From Fusobacterium sp. (lineage in GTDB: Bacteria > Fusobacteriota > Fusobacteriia > Fusobacteriales > Fusobacteriaceae): a stretch of 64,000 nt of DNA. Below, piece by piece: positions 33,091 through 41,670 of the stretch. Position numbers and translations under genes: made by a program. The notes under the pieces were generated by a model, which was given only the letters and a program-made list of their open reading frames with translations, ran no database searches and was not told the origin of the DNA. How positions within the stretch are numbered: the stretch's first letter is position 1; the number at the start of each line of letters is the position of its first letter. The stretch is taken from NCBI GenBank assembly GCA_019416865.1, contig DXWL01000006.1, forward strand, positions 1 to 64,000, written 5' to 3'.

Positions 33091-33917
33091 TTTTTTGCTC
33101 CTGTTCTCCTATTAACAGGCATAAACCAAGCAAGTATTATCACAAGAATATTCACTCCTCCTTGGATATACATTATTTGGAAAAGGCTCAATATTTCCGC
33201 GAATATTCCCTCATGTATAAGTGTTCTTCTCATTATCACATAAAAATTAAAGAACAACAACATACTTAAAAGCACTGCCACAGTAAAAGGCAGCAGATTT
33301 ATATTTTTAGCTTTTATACGGTTTCTTGGATTTGTTTCATCCACTACCATATTCATCATATAATCTGTTTCTACCTGAAACAGAAATATAGAGTTTATTA
33401 AAAATAGTGAGCATACAGCTCCTATTCCAGCTATAATTCCGAAAAGATTAAGAACTCTTACTCTGCTGTTAATTTCAGATATATAAGTTCCATCTACAAA
33501 AAACTCTTTTATCTCTTGAGTTTCCTCTAAAACTCCCTGTAATTTTTCCACATCTTGAGCGTTTTTAAAATATATTCTCAAACTATCAGGAAGAGGATTT
33601 TCTCCCCTTGGAATAACTATTCCCAAATTTTTCTGCAATTCTTGAAAAGCTGCATAACTATCAACATAAGTTACCTTCTGTACCTCTGGAAGATTTAAAA
33701 ATTTCTCTTCTATTTCTCCTTTTTTAGATTGTGTTAGGTTGTTCTGCAATTCTGCCATTATAAAATTTTTATTTTTCAGCTGTCTTATTTCAGAAGTTAT
33801 ATTTAAAAATCCAGCAAAAAACATATTAAAAACAAAAGCGGCAACAATTATTCCAAAGAAGCCCCTTCTTATTCCTGTAAAATTATTAATCTCTCTTCTG
33901 TCATTTCTGTTAAACAT
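33087..33917 (-). CDS. ftsX: FtsX-like cell division permease
   Basis: A 276-residue membrane protein. A first helix lies at about 20-40, an extracytoplasmic domain with the FtsX-type segment LPEVQKVTYVDSYAAFQEL at about 45-150, and three more helices at about 155-270. It should couple cytoplasmic FtsE ATP hydrolysis to activation of the EnvC-like protein. No ftsE lies next to it; the gene upstream is a transketolase half. The coupled start of the EnvC-like gene is strong context. Confidence 0.82.
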   Translation of the reverse strand: MFNRNDRREINNFTGIRRGFFGIIVAAFVFNMFFAGFLNITSEIRQLKNKNFIMAELQNNLTQSKKGEIEEKFLNLPEVQKVTYVDSYAAFQELQKNLGIVIPRGENPLPDSLRIYFKNAQDVEKLQGVLEETQEIKEFFVDGTYISEINSRVRVLNLFGIIAGIGAVCSLFLINSIFLFQVETDYMMNMVVDETNPRNRIKAKNINLLPFTVAVLLSMLLFFNFYVIMRRTLIHEGIFAEILSLFQIMYIQGGVNILVIILAWFMPVNRRTGAKK

Positions 33918-33955
33918 TACAACTCTGCCTTTCTAAAAATAGGATAAACTTAAAA

Positions 33956-34115
33956 AGACTGACTATATCATAAAATATTACAAATTTGTAAAAGCTAAAA
34001 TTCTCTAAGAAAAAATAGTTTCTATTTATATTGTTCAGTTCACTGCATAAATTACGAAACAATTTTTAATATCGAGAATTTTAGTTTTACAATTTTAAAA
34101 AATTATAGTCAGTCT
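33956..34115. mobile_element. MITE-like inverted-repeat element
   Basis: A non-coding stretch of about 160 bp bounded by perfect 12-bp inverted repeats AGACTGACTATA (33956-33967) and TATAGTCAGTCT (34104-34115). A second, subterminal pair is AAATTTGTAAAAGCTAAAATTCTC, given here in its two halves at 33982-34005, matched by 34074-34095 with two single-base gaps. The centre is unique. No clear target-site duplication is visible. It fills the gap between the transketolase operon and ftsX. No second copy is seen in the window, so the mobile nature is inferred. Confidence 0.5.
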
Positions 34116-34122
34116 AAATTAA

Positions 34123-35049
34123 TTATAAATTTTCTTTAATTACAGATATTAATTTTTCTGCTGTTAATTCATATTTTTGAAGAAGTTCTTCCCCTGTTCC
34201 ACTTTGTCCAAATTTATCATAAATTCCAACTTTTTTAACTTTTGTAGGATGTACTTCTGATAAAAATTCAGATACTGCAGACCCAAGTCCTCCAATAACA
34301 GAATGCTCTTCAGCAGTAACTATAAATTTAGTTTCTTGAGCTGCTTTTAATATTGCTTCTCCGTCAAGAGGTTTTATTGTTCCAACGTTTATAACTCTTA
34401 CAGAAATTCCTTCTTTTTCAAGTTCTTCAGCTGCTTTTACTGCTTCAGCAACCATAAGTCCTGTTGCAGCTATTGTAACATCTTTTCCATCTCTTAAAGT
34501 ATTTGCAATTCCTATTTGGAAATCATAGTTATCATCAAATAAAACAGGTACTCCAAGTCTTCCCATTCTTATGTAAACAGGTCCATCATATTCAGCTGCT
34601 GCAAATACCATTTTTTTAGTTTCAACAGCATCAGCAGGAGATAAAACTACCATTCCTGGAATAGATCTCATAAGAGCTATATCTTCAACTGATTGGTGAG
34701 AAGCCCCATCCTCTCCTACAGATATTCCTGCGTGTGTAGGAGCTATTTTTACATTTAATTTTGGATATGCTACAGTATTTCTTATTTGCTCAAATGCTCT
34801 TCCTGCTGCAAACATTGCAAAAGTTGAAGCAAATGCAATCTTTCCTGAAGCTGCAAGTCCTGCTGCTGTTCCCACAAGATCTGCCTCTGCAATTCCCACA
34901 TTGAAATGTCTTTCAGGGAAGGCCTTTTTAAATACACTTGTTTTTGTAGATCCTGAAAGGTCAGCATCTAATACTACTACATTTTCATTTATTTTTCCAA
35001 GCTCAGCTAAAGCTTCTCCATAAGCTTCTCTTGTCGCTTTTTTTATCAT
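34123..35049 (-). CDS. Transketolase, C-terminal subunit
   Basis: A 308-residue protein equal to the pyrimidine-binding and C-terminal domains of transketolase, starting with KKATREAYGEAL and containing FNVGIAEADLVGTAAGLAASG and the ISVGEDGASHQS region. With the N-terminal subunit encoded 30 bp upstream it forms the thiamine-diphosphate enzyme of the pentose phosphate pathway. Split transketolases are common in anaerobes. The stop codon abuts the MITE-like element. Confidence 0.94.
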   Translation of the reverse strand: MIKKATREAYGEALAELGKINENVVVLDADLSGSTKTSVFKKAFPERHFNVGIAEADLVGTAAGLAASGKIAFASTFAMFAAGRAFEQIRNTVAYPKLNVKIAPTHAGISVGEDGASHQSVEDIALMRSIPGMVVLSPADAVETKKMVFAAAEYDGPVYIRMGRLGVPVLFDDNYDFQIGIANTLRDGKDVTIAATGLMVAEAVKAAEELEKEGISVRVINVGTIKPLDGEAILKAAQETKFIVTAEEHSVIGGLGSAVSEFLSEVHPTKVKKVGIYDKFGQSGTGEELLQKYELTAEKLISVIKENL

Positions 35050-35079
35050 TTATATTTCCTCCTAAAGATAAAGTTTTTA

Positions 35080-35901
35080 TTAATCGTTTTTAGATAATTC
35101 TTCCAATGCTTTTTCTGTTTGCTCTGCATTAGGTGCACTTCCATGCCAAGAAGCTAAGTTTTCCATAAATGAAACCCCTTTACCTTTTACAGTGTGAGCA
35201 ATAACCATTGTAGGTTTTCCTTTTACTGTTCTTGCTTCATCTAAAGCATCTAAAATTTCTTTGAAGTCATGTCCATTTATTTCGATTACATGCCATCCAA
35301 AAGCCTTCCATTTTTCATCAAGAGGCTCGATTCCCATAACTTTATCCACATTTCCGTCTATTTGAAGATTATTGTTGTCTACAAATGCACAAAGGTTGTC
35401 AAGTCCATAATGAGCTGCTGTCATTGCTGCTTCCCATACTTGTCCTTCCTGTTGTTCTCCATCTCCAAGAAGAGCGTAAACTCTGTTTTCTTTTTTATCA
35501 AGTTTTGCTGCAAGAGCCATTCCGTTTGCAACTGATAATCCTTGTCCTAATGAACCTGTTGAAATTTCAACTCCAGGAACTTTTTTCATATCAGGGTGTC
35601 CTTGAAGAGGTGAACCATATTTTCTTAAAGTCATTAATAAATCTTTTTCAAAATATCCTCTCTCTGCAAGTGCTGCATATAAAACAGGAGCTGCGTGTCC
35701 TTTGCAAAGAACAAATTTATCTCTTCCCTCCATTTTAGGATTTTTTGGATCAATGTTCATTTCTGCAAAATATAGAGTTGTTACTATATCTGCTGCTGAA
35801 AGAGATCCTCCTGGGTGTCCTGATTTAGCATTGCAAATCATTTTTACAACGTTTTTTCTAATTTCGTTGGCTGTCTTTGATAAAAGATTAATATCCTTCA
35901 T
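35080..35901 (-). CDS. Transketolase, N-terminal subunit
   Basis: A 273-residue thiamine-diphosphate-binding half of transketolase. Motifs AKSGHPGGSLSAADI, ALLGDGEQQEGQVWEAA and the diphosphate-binding Asp/Asn FVDNNNLQIDG are present. The start is the ATG at 35901 after AAAGGAG; an in-frame TTG at 35916 precedes the ribosome binding site. Promoter TTGACA-18-TATAAT lies just upstream. Confidence 0.95.
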   Translation of the reverse strand: MKDINLLSKTANEIRKNVVKMICNAKSGHPGGSLSAADIVTTLYFAEMNIDPKNPKMEGRDKFVLCKGHAAPVLYAALAERGYFEKDLLMTLRKYGSPLQGHPDMKKVPGVEISTGSLGQGLSVANGMALAAKLDKKENRVYALLGDGEQQEGQVWEAAMTAAHYGLDNLCAFVDNNNLQIDGNVDKVMGIEPLDEKWKAFGWHVIEINGHDFKEILDALDEARTVKGKPTMVIAHTVKGKGVSFMENLASWHGSAPNAEQTEKALEELSKND

Positions 35902-35932
35902 TTTTACTCCTTTCAAAATATATTCTTTATTA

Positions 35933-35962
35933 ATTATATTATTTTATTCATAATATTGTCAA
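35933..35962 (-). promoter_or_regulatory. Promoter of the transketolase operon
   Basis: TTGACA (35957-35962), an 18-bp spacer and TATAAT (35933-35938), both hexamers perfect, on the minus strand. Confidence 0.82.
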
Positions 35963-35967
35963 GAAAA

Positions 35968-36573
35968 CTAAAAATACTGCTTCTTAATATTTTTTACATA
36001 AATAATAATCTGCTTTTTTCCTCTTTCAGCTTCCCTTCCTATTTCATTAAATTTCATGCTTCCCATAAGGATAAAAATCACTGCAAATAAGATACAAGGT
36101 CTAAAAAATTTTTCCTCTTTCACTGTATTTTTAAGAAATGTCCAAAGTGCTAAAAGTGTAAAAAATATAAATTCTTCATAAGTTTTTATCATTTTTACAG
36201 TGATATACAAAGATATTCCTATAAAAATTAAAAATAAAATCTTACTTATCTTAGCTGAAAGAGGTATCCTTGCTACAGGAAGATGAAGAAGAGCTCCTCT
36301 GCTCCAACCTTTTGGAAAAAAATCAAATATAAAGTGAATAGAAAGAGCAAGAGCAAAACCTATTATAAAAAATCTAAAGGTTTCATTTTTTTCTCTTCTG
36401 TATAATTCCATAAGCAGAAATAAAAAAAGAGGGCTATGTGTTAAAATATTTCTGTGCTGTAACTTCATTTTAAAATCCCAATCAGGAAACTTTATTCCTA
36501 CAAGGAAGGCTGTAATAGATACTATAATACCTATCAGTCCTATTTTATCCACATACTCTAAAATAATCTCCAT
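35968..36573 (-). CDS. YdjM/DUF457-type membrane-bound metal-dependent hydrolase
   Basis: A 201-residue membrane protein with about five helices. Conserved polar residues of the family lie in FPDWDFKMKLQHRNILTHSP and in SIHFIFDFFP, a His/Asp set typical of YdjM-like (LexA-regulated in E. coli) proteins, whose function is unclear. I place the start at the ATG at 36573 after GGAGAG; the frame is open to 36636. It stands alone between the transketolase promoter and the DUF1858 gene. Confidence 0.78.
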   Translation of the reverse strand: MEIILEYVDKIGLIGIIVSITAFLVGIKFPDWDFKMKLQHRNILTHSPLFLFLLMELYRREKNETFRFFIIGFALALSIHFIFDFFPKGWSRGALLHLPVARIPLSAKISKILFLIFIGISLYITVKMIKTYEEFIFFTLLALWTFLKNTVKEEKFFRPCILFAVIFILMGSMKFNEIGREAERGKKQIIIYVKNIKKQYF

Positions 36574-36650
36574 ACATCTCTCCGTCAATTTATCATGTAT
36601 CCTTATTTTACTACATTTTTGGAAAAAAATCATCATTAAAAAATATAAAA

Positions 36651-36682
36651 AATAACTCCGATAAAGATTTATCGAAGTTATT
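36651..36682 (-). terminator. Terminator of the DUF1858 gene
   Basis: Stem AATAACTCCGATAA / TTATCGAAGTTATT with one mismatch and a short loop, followed on the minus strand by TTTTTTATATTTTTT. Confidence 0.72.
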
Positions 36683-36705
36683 ATAAAATATATTTATTTT
36701 TAAAA

Positions 36706-36918
36706 CTATTTTGCTGCTTTTTCTTGCTCTTCAATAAGCATATTGATCTCAGCTATGATTGCATCTGCATTTAATCCATGAGCTGCAAGTCCTTCTCCAA
36801 GAGTTTCTCCTGAAGCTACCATACATCCAATACATCCAAGTCCATATTTTCTGAATATCATTCCTATTACTGGATATTGTCTTGCTGCTTCTAATATATT
36901 ACTGTCTTTAGTTACCAT
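36706..36918 (-). CDS. DUF1858 domain protein
   Basis: A 70-residue protein of the DUF1858/ScdA-N type. It contains the family motif KYGLGCIGCMVASGETLGEG with a CxxC pair, found alone or fused to hybrid-cluster and Fe-S repair proteins. A redox or Fe-S/NO-related role is likely but not shown. It is monocistronic with a near-consensus promoter and its own terminator, so it is probably well expressed. Confidence 0.88.
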   Translation of the reverse strand: MVTKDSNILEAARQYPVIGMIFRKYGLGCIGCMVASGETLGEGLAAHGLNADAIIAEINMLIEEQEKAAK

Positions 36919-36961
36919 ATTTAATCACTCCTTAAAATATTAAAATTATATTCTACAACAT

Positions 36962-36990
36962 AGTATATAAAAATTTTTTCTGTTTGTCAA
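36962..36990 (-). promoter_or_regulatory. Promoter of the DUF1858 gene
   Basis: TTGACA (36985-36990), a 17-bp spacer and TATACT (36962-36967) on the minus strand. Confidence 0.8.
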
Positions 36991-37034
36991 TTATTTCTGA
37001 TTAATCAAATAAACTTTTTAGTCAAAATAAATTT

Positions 37035-37997
37035 TTATCTTCCAACTACATTTAAAAGGTCGTGTACTCTTACAATTCCAACAAGATGACCTTCTCTCAT
37101 TACAGGAAGAACAGATATCTGACTATCTCTGTTTTCCATCACATCAAGAGCCTCTATTGCCATAATATTTTCCTCTACCTGTGTGAAGTTTCTTGTCATT
37201 ATATCTTCTGCCTTCATTGTAAAGAATTTTTCTTTATGAGCCAGAGCTCTTCTTAAATCTCCCTCTGTAATTATTCCTACCATTTTTTCGTCATTCATCA
37301 CACATACAGCCCCAAGTCTTTTCTTAGTCATTGTAAGAATAAGCTCGTCTACTGTTGAATCATATGAAACAAGAGGAAGTTTATCCCCTCCATGCATTAC
37401 ATCTTTTACCTTCATAAGAAGTCTTCTTCCAAGAGTTCCTCCTGGATGATATACTGCAAAGTTTTCTGGTTTAAAGTTTCTCATTTTTATAAGAATTGCT
37501 GCAAGAGCATCTCCCATTACAAGAGTAGAAGTTGCTGATGCCATAGGAGCGAGATTAAGAGGACATCCCTCTTTTTCAATTCCTATATTAAGTATATATT
37601 TTGCCTCTCTTCCAAGTGGAGAATTTTTATTTCCTGTCATAGCTACAAGAGAAGCACCTATTCTTTTTATTGAAGGAAGAAGAGAAAGTACCTCTTCACT
37701 GTTTCCGCTGTTTGATATGGCTATTACCACATCTTCAGGAGATATCATTCCTAAATCTCCATGAAGCCCCTCTGCTGAATTCATAAATATTGCGTGTGTT
37801 CCTGTTGAAGCTAGAGTAGAAGCTATTTTTTTCCCGATAAGCCCTGATTTTCCAATACCTGTGATTACTACTTTTCCTTTTGAATTAAGAATTAGTGCCA
37901 CCACATCTTCAATATTTTCATCAATTTTATCTCTCACTCTTTCAAGCTCTCTGATTTCTGAATCAAAAAGCTCTTTAGCTGATTTTATTATATCCAT
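37035..37997 (-). CDS. kdsD: D-arabinose-5-phosphate isomerase (KdsD/KpsF/GutQ)
   Basis: A 320-residue protein with a SIS sugar isomerase domain (about 30-180: VITGIGKSGLIGKKIASTLASTG in two parts, ISNSGNSEEVL) and two C-terminal CBS domains (about 200-320). It interconverts ribulose 5-phosphate and arabinose 5-phosphate for KDO, hence lipopolysaccharide or capsule synthesis, which agrees with an outer membrane. It starts 18 bp before the stop side of the flavin reductase gene, so both may be co-transcribed. Confidence 0.93.
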   Translation of the reverse strand: MDIIKSAKELFDSEIRELERVRDKIDENIEDVVALILNSKGKVVITGIGKSGLIGKKIASTLASTGTHAIFMNSAEGLHGDLGMISPEDVVIAISNSGNSEEVLSLLPSIKRIGASLVAMTGNKNSPLGREAKYILNIGIEKEGCPLNLAPMASATSTLVMGDALAAILIKMRNFKPENFAVYHPGGTLGRRLLMKVKDVMHGGDKLPLVSYDSTVDELILTMTKKRLGAVCVMNDEKMVGIITEGDLRRALAHKEKFFTMKAEDIMTRNFTQVEENIMAIEALDVMENRDSQISVLPVMREGHLVGIVRVHDLLNVVGR

Positions 37998-38015
37998 ATC
38001 TCCTCCAGATAAAAC

Positions 38016-38702
38016 TTATTTTTCATTTCTGTTTTTTCTAAAAGTTTTTTTCTTTGGTTTCTTTGCAAAAGATTTCGTTTTTTTTGTTGGCTGTTTTGCT
38101 CTTTCTTCAGCTTTTCTAGCCTTTGTTTTTTCTTTCATTACTGAATATCCAAAACTTCCTAAAACATTTTTTGACATTGGAAAATATTCCCCATGACAAT
38201 ATGTAATAAGATCTGCCCATTCAAAGTGAATCTTCCCATTTTCATCCATAAGATTTTCATTTACATGAGATGATACAACCTCTGCTATAAACATATCATG
38301 TGTTCCAAGAGGTATAATCTGTTTTACCTGACATTCTATGCTTACAGGGCATTCATCAATATAAGAAGAAGATATTTTTTCTCCCTCTTTCATAGTAAAT
38401 CCCATCTCTTTTACTTTATCTACATCTCTTCCTGAACGGACACCACAAAAGTCAACTGCCTTTACCATATTTCTTGCAGGAAGATTTACAGTAAATTCCA
38501 TTGTTTCCTTTATATATTCATAAGAAAGTCTTTCAGGTCTTATAGAAATTGAAAGCATAGGTGGTTTAGTACACACTGTACCTATCCATCCTACAGTAAA
38601 AACATTATCCTTTCCCTCCTTATTTTTGCTTGTAATAAGTACAACAGGAACAGGATTAAGTATTACACTCCCTTTAAAATTTACTTTTTTTATCTCTTTC
38701 AT
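38016..38702 (-). CDS. Flavin reductase-like (DIM6/NTAB) protein with basic tail
   Basis: A 228-residue protein. Residues 1-185 match the FMN-binding split barrel flavin reductase family, with typical VILNPVPVVLITS, FTVGWIGTVCTKPPM and a DVDKVKEMGF segment. The last 40 residues are unlike the family: highly basic, with KKTKSFAKKPKKKTF-type sequence. The ATG at 38702 follows AAAGGA; the in-frame TTG next to it is less likely. The tail could bind nucleic acid or be a disordered extension. Lies between the aminotransferase and kdsD genes on one strand. Confidence 0.86.
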   Translation of the reverse strand: MKEIKKVNFKGSVILNPVPVVLITSKNKEGKDNVFTVGWIGTVCTKPPMLSISIRPERLSYEYIKETMEFTVNLPARNMVKAVDFCGVRSGRDVDKVKEMGFTMKEGEKISSSYIDECPVSIECQVKQIIPLGTHDMFIAEVVSSHVNENLMDENGKIHFEWADLITYCHGEYFPMSKNVLGSFGYSVMKEKTKARKAEERAKQPTKKTKSFAKKPKKKTFRKNRNEK

Positions 38703-38722
38703 CAATTTATTATCCTTTTAAT

Positions 38723-39931
38723 TTAGTCTTCTATTCCCATAACATCTTTTCTGTATACTTTCAATGCTCTTCTTAAAACTATCATAGCATTTTCTATATC
38801 ATCAACACTTGTACAGAAAGAAAATCTTACTTCCTGCTCCCCTTTTCCTTCTGTTTGATAGAAGCCAGGTCCTGGAGCTAAAAGAATAGTTTGGTCATCA
38901 TAAGAATAATCTGTTAAAAGCCATTTTGCAAATTTTTCTGCACTGTCTACAGGAAGTTTTGCAAAGGCATAAAAAGATCCTGCAGGTTTTGAACAAACTA
39001 TTTCAGGCATAGTATCAAGATATGCAAAAAGAAGATCTCTTCTGTTTTTATATTTTTCTCTTACATCTTCTATATAACTTTCCATTGTATTGATAAGATT
39101 TGCAGCTGCATGTTGCTCTATTGTAGATACACAAAGTCTTGCTTGACAGAATTTTAATATCATTGCCATAAGTTCTCTGTTTTTACTTGCTATAAGTCCT
39201 ATTCTTGCCCCACAAGCACTGTAGTGTTTAGATATACTGTCTAAAAGAACTACTCTGTCCTCTAAATCTTTTATATGAGTAAAAGATGTATATGGTGTAT
39301 CGTCATAAATAAACTGTTTATAAACTTCATCTGCTAAGATATACAAATCATATTTTTTAGCAATCTCTCCTACCATTAGTATCTCTTCTTTTGTGTAAAC
39401 AACCCCTGTAGGATTTGAAGGATTTGAAAGAAGAATTGCTCTTGTTTCTGGAGTGATAAGTTTTTCTATCTCTTCCATTGGAGGAAGGTGGAAATTATTT
39501 TCTATTTTTGTTTCAATAGGTGTTATCTTTGCTCCAGCAAATTGACAAAAACTATTATAGTTTGAATAGAAAGGCTCTGGAACTAAAACTTTATCCCCTT
39601 CATTGCAGATAGCCATTATTGTAAACAGTATGGCTTCGCTTCCTCCCTGTGTAATAAGTATATCTTCTTTATTAAAAAAAGTGTCATTTTTTTTGTAACT
39701 TTCAATAAAGCTCTCTATTAATTTTTCAATTCCTCTTGAATCTGAATATTTTACTATCTTTTCACTATAGTTGTGAAGTCCTGTAAAAAATGTATCAGGT
39801 GTTACTATATTAGGCTGTCCTATGTTAAGTGCATATACCTTTATACCTTTTTTCTTTGCTTCATCGGCCAGAGGAATCAATTTCCTAATTGGCGAATAAT
39901 TCATTTCCATTGCTCTGTTTGATATGTGCAT
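38723..39931 (-). CDS. PLP-dependent class I/II aminotransferase
   Basis: A 402-residue fold-type I aminotransferase of the AspC/AlaA group. Seen are PLSSE-like TQGGSEAILF, SNPSNPTGVVYT, LADEVYKQFIYD and the PLP lysine in SISKHYSACGARIG, plus the C-terminal Arg in VRFSFC. The amino donor cannot be fixed from sequence; aspartate or alanine type is likely. It has its own extended -10 promoter, and flavin reductase and kdsD genes follow closely. Confidence 0.92.
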   Translation of the reverse strand: MHISNRAMEMNYSPIRKLIPLADEAKKKGIKVYALNIGQPNIVTPDTFFTGLHNYSEKIVKYSDSRGIEKLIESFIESYKKNDTFFNKEDILITQGGSEAILFTIMAICNEGDKVLVPEPFYSNYNSFCQFAGAKITPIETKIENNFHLPPMEEIEKLITPETRAILLSNPSNPTGVVYTKEEILMVGEIAKKYDLYILADEVYKQFIYDDTPYTSFTHIKDLEDRVVLLDSISKHYSACGARIGLIASKNRELMAMILKFCQARLCVSTIEQHAAANLINTMESYIEDVREKYKNRRDLLFAYLDTMPEIVCSKPAGSFYAFAKLPVDSAEKFAKWLLTDYSYDDQTILLAPGPGFYQTEGKGEQEVRFSFCTSVDDIENAMIVLRRALKVYRKDVMGIED

Positions 39932-39984
39932 AATACCTTGTTCCTCCTTTAGATTAACTTTTTCAAAATATTTGTCTATTTTTT

Positions 39985-40013
39985 ATTATAGCATGAAGAT
40001 TTATTTTTCTAAA
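39985..40013 (-). promoter_or_regulatory. Promoter of the aminotransferase gene
   Basis: TTTAGA (40008-40013), a 17-bp spacer and TGC-TATAAT (-10 at 39985-39990) on the minus strand, an extended -10 promoter. Confidence 0.65.
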
Positions 40014-40055
40014 GAAGTTTTTGCAATAATAAAATATATAAATTTTATAAATAAA

Positions 40056-41345
40056 TTATCTCATTTTAAATTTTATTGTTCCTCCTATTCCAATAGCTGA
40101 TGTCTTTATATTATCTGTTGAAACAGAATATTTAGCATTTATTCTTATATTTTCTGTTGGAGCATATGCTGCTCCAACTGCCACTCCCTGACTGTTTTCA
40201 AAATGTCCTAATCCTGCTCCTATTCCAATTTCTCCTGCTCTTACATTTTGAAAATCTATAGCTGTCATAGTCGCCATTAAAGACATACCTCTGTTTACTT
40301 TATTATTAAGGTTGTCCACTCTTCTGTTAATATCATCCATTTTTGCCCTTGTTCTCATTATTTCCTCTTCTTGAGCAGAAATTCTTGCTTCATGATTATC
40401 TATTATTCCCTGAACTCTTTCAGAATTTTCATGAAGTTTTTCTATTTTAGCAATATTTTTACTATTTTTTTCTATTTTCGTACTATTTACTTCAATATCT
40501 TTTTGAGCTTTTATATTTTTTGCTTCTACTGATGCAATAATTTTACTGTTGTCTTCTATTTTACTGGTTAAATTATTTTCAGATATCGTTCTTGCTGTCT
40601 GTTCCTTAGAAATTGCTTCGCTGTTAGCTGTTATCTTGCTTGATAATTTTTTATCTGTTTCCTCTCTCAATACCTGCTCTTTTGTTACTGCCTCACTATT
40701 CTGTAATATTTTTCCTGATAACTCTTTGTCTGTTTCCTCTCTTAATTTCTGTTCTTTTGTTACTGCTTCTCCATTAACCTTTATTAAATTACTATTCTCC
40801 GTAATTGAATTTCGATTATCTGCTATTCCTCCGATTTTTTTCTCAATGTTATTAAGTTCTGACTGCATATTATTTTCAATTTCCCCTATTCTTACAGCAT
40901 TTGAATTAAGATGGCCTATAGCAACTTCTGTAGTTTTCCCTAAACTTTGTATTCTTTCACTATTTTTATTTACAATATCATCTAATTTTTTTCTTTCTGC
41001 TGTTTCATTGTTTATAGAAGTTTTTAGCTCTGCATCTGCTTTTTCCCTATCTGCACGATCTTTAATCACAACTTCACCATTAAGATCTACAATTCCCCAT
41101 AAATCTTTTATTTTAGTTTCCAGCTCATTATCACTTTCTGCATTTTTTCCTATAATCTTTGCATGATTATTTACAGCATCTTCTATATTTGTCAAACTTT
41201 GTATAACTCCTGAAGAGGCTGTATGCCATATTCCCCAATCTTTTATAGGGGGCATTGTTACTGTTGAGGGTGAATTTTCTTCTCCAGCTGCACCTATTCC
41301 AATTATAAAAACACAACCTAACAAAAACAGACTTCTTTTTTTCAT
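40056..41345 (-). CDS. YadA-type trimeric autotransporter adhesin
   Basis: A 429-residue surface protein. A signal peptide (about 1-20) is followed by a long coiled-coil stalk (about 45-345) rich in Asn and heptads, then a C-terminal YadA anchor (about 350-429; NRGMSLMATMTAIDF, GAGLGHFENSQGVAVGAAY, ending IKFKMR) that forms the trimeric outer-membrane barrel. Three tandem 25-residue repeats occupy 193-267. No globular head domain is obvious, so it is a short stalk adhesin. It stands alone with an AGGAGG site. Likely role: cell adhesion or autoaggregation. Confidence 0.88.
   Translation of the reverse strand: MKKRSLFLLGCVFIIGIGAAGEENSPSTVTMPPIKDWGIWHTASSGVIQSLTNIEDAVNNHAKIIGKNAESDNELETKIKDLWGIVDLNGEVVIKDRADREKADAELKTSINNETAERKKLDDIVNKNSERIQSLGKTTEVAIGHLNSNAVRIGEIENNMQSELNNIEKKIGGIADNRNSITENSNLIKVNGEAVTKEQKLREETDKELSGKILQNSEAVTKEQVLREETDKKLSSKITANSEAISKEQTARTISENNLTSKIEDNSKIIASVEAKNIKAQKDIEVNSTKIEKNSKNIAKIEKLHENSERVQGIIDNHEARISAQEEEIMRTRAKMDDINRRVDNLNNKVNRGMSLMATMTAIDFQNVRAGEIGIGAGLGHFENSQGVAVGAAYAPTENIRINAKYSVSTDNIKTSAIGIGGTIKFKMR
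40545..40769 (-). repeat. Three in-frame 75-bp repeats in the adhesin stalk
   Basis: Residues 193-217, 218-242 and 243-267 of the adhesin align as 25-residue units starting EAVTKEQ, EAVTKEQ and EAISKEQ. The first two are nearly identical (LREETDKELSGKI / LREETDKKLSSKI) and the third has diverged. Such units can expand or contract by recombination. Confidence 0.85.
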
Positions 41346-41670
41346 TTTTCCTCCTTAATAATCATAAAAATTAAATTTTTAGTAAATAAAAAATATCAGA
41401 ATCATATCATCTGATTTAAAATTTCTATTTTTTTGATAAATTTTAAAATTAAAAATGATTAAATAAAATCTGCAAAATTGTTTTAAAATGTTTTTAACTT
41501 GTTTATTCCTTCAATCTTCCAATAGATGTACAATATTATTGAAAAAACAAACCTGTTAAAAATTTCAATTTTGCCAACATAAAGACAAGTATAACAAAAA
41601 AAAATTACCTTGTCAAATTATATTTTACAAGGTAAAATTTTTATGCTTTTTTCTATTTAATTTTTATCCT
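41346..41670. other. Intergenic region between the adhesin and thiM genes
   Basis: 325 bp of very AT-rich sequence without a supportable gene. It holds the thi operon terminator (41605-41635) and, near the adhesin start, a weak hairpin ATCAGA/TCTGAT followed by T-rich sequence (41395-41425). I see no convincing promoter hexamer pair for the adhesin. Confidence 0.6.
41605..41635 (-). terminator. Terminator of the thiDEM operon
   Basis: Perfect 9-bp stem TTACCTTGT / ACAAGGTAA with a 13-nt loop, followed on the minus strand by ten T (complement of the A run just before 41605). Confidence 0.85.

Noticed and set aside
40549..41166. A 205-codon open frame on the plus strand opposite the adhesin gene
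   Set aside because: It is antisense to a well-supported coding sequence, has no ribosome binding site, and its composition mirrors the repetitive coiled-coil codons.
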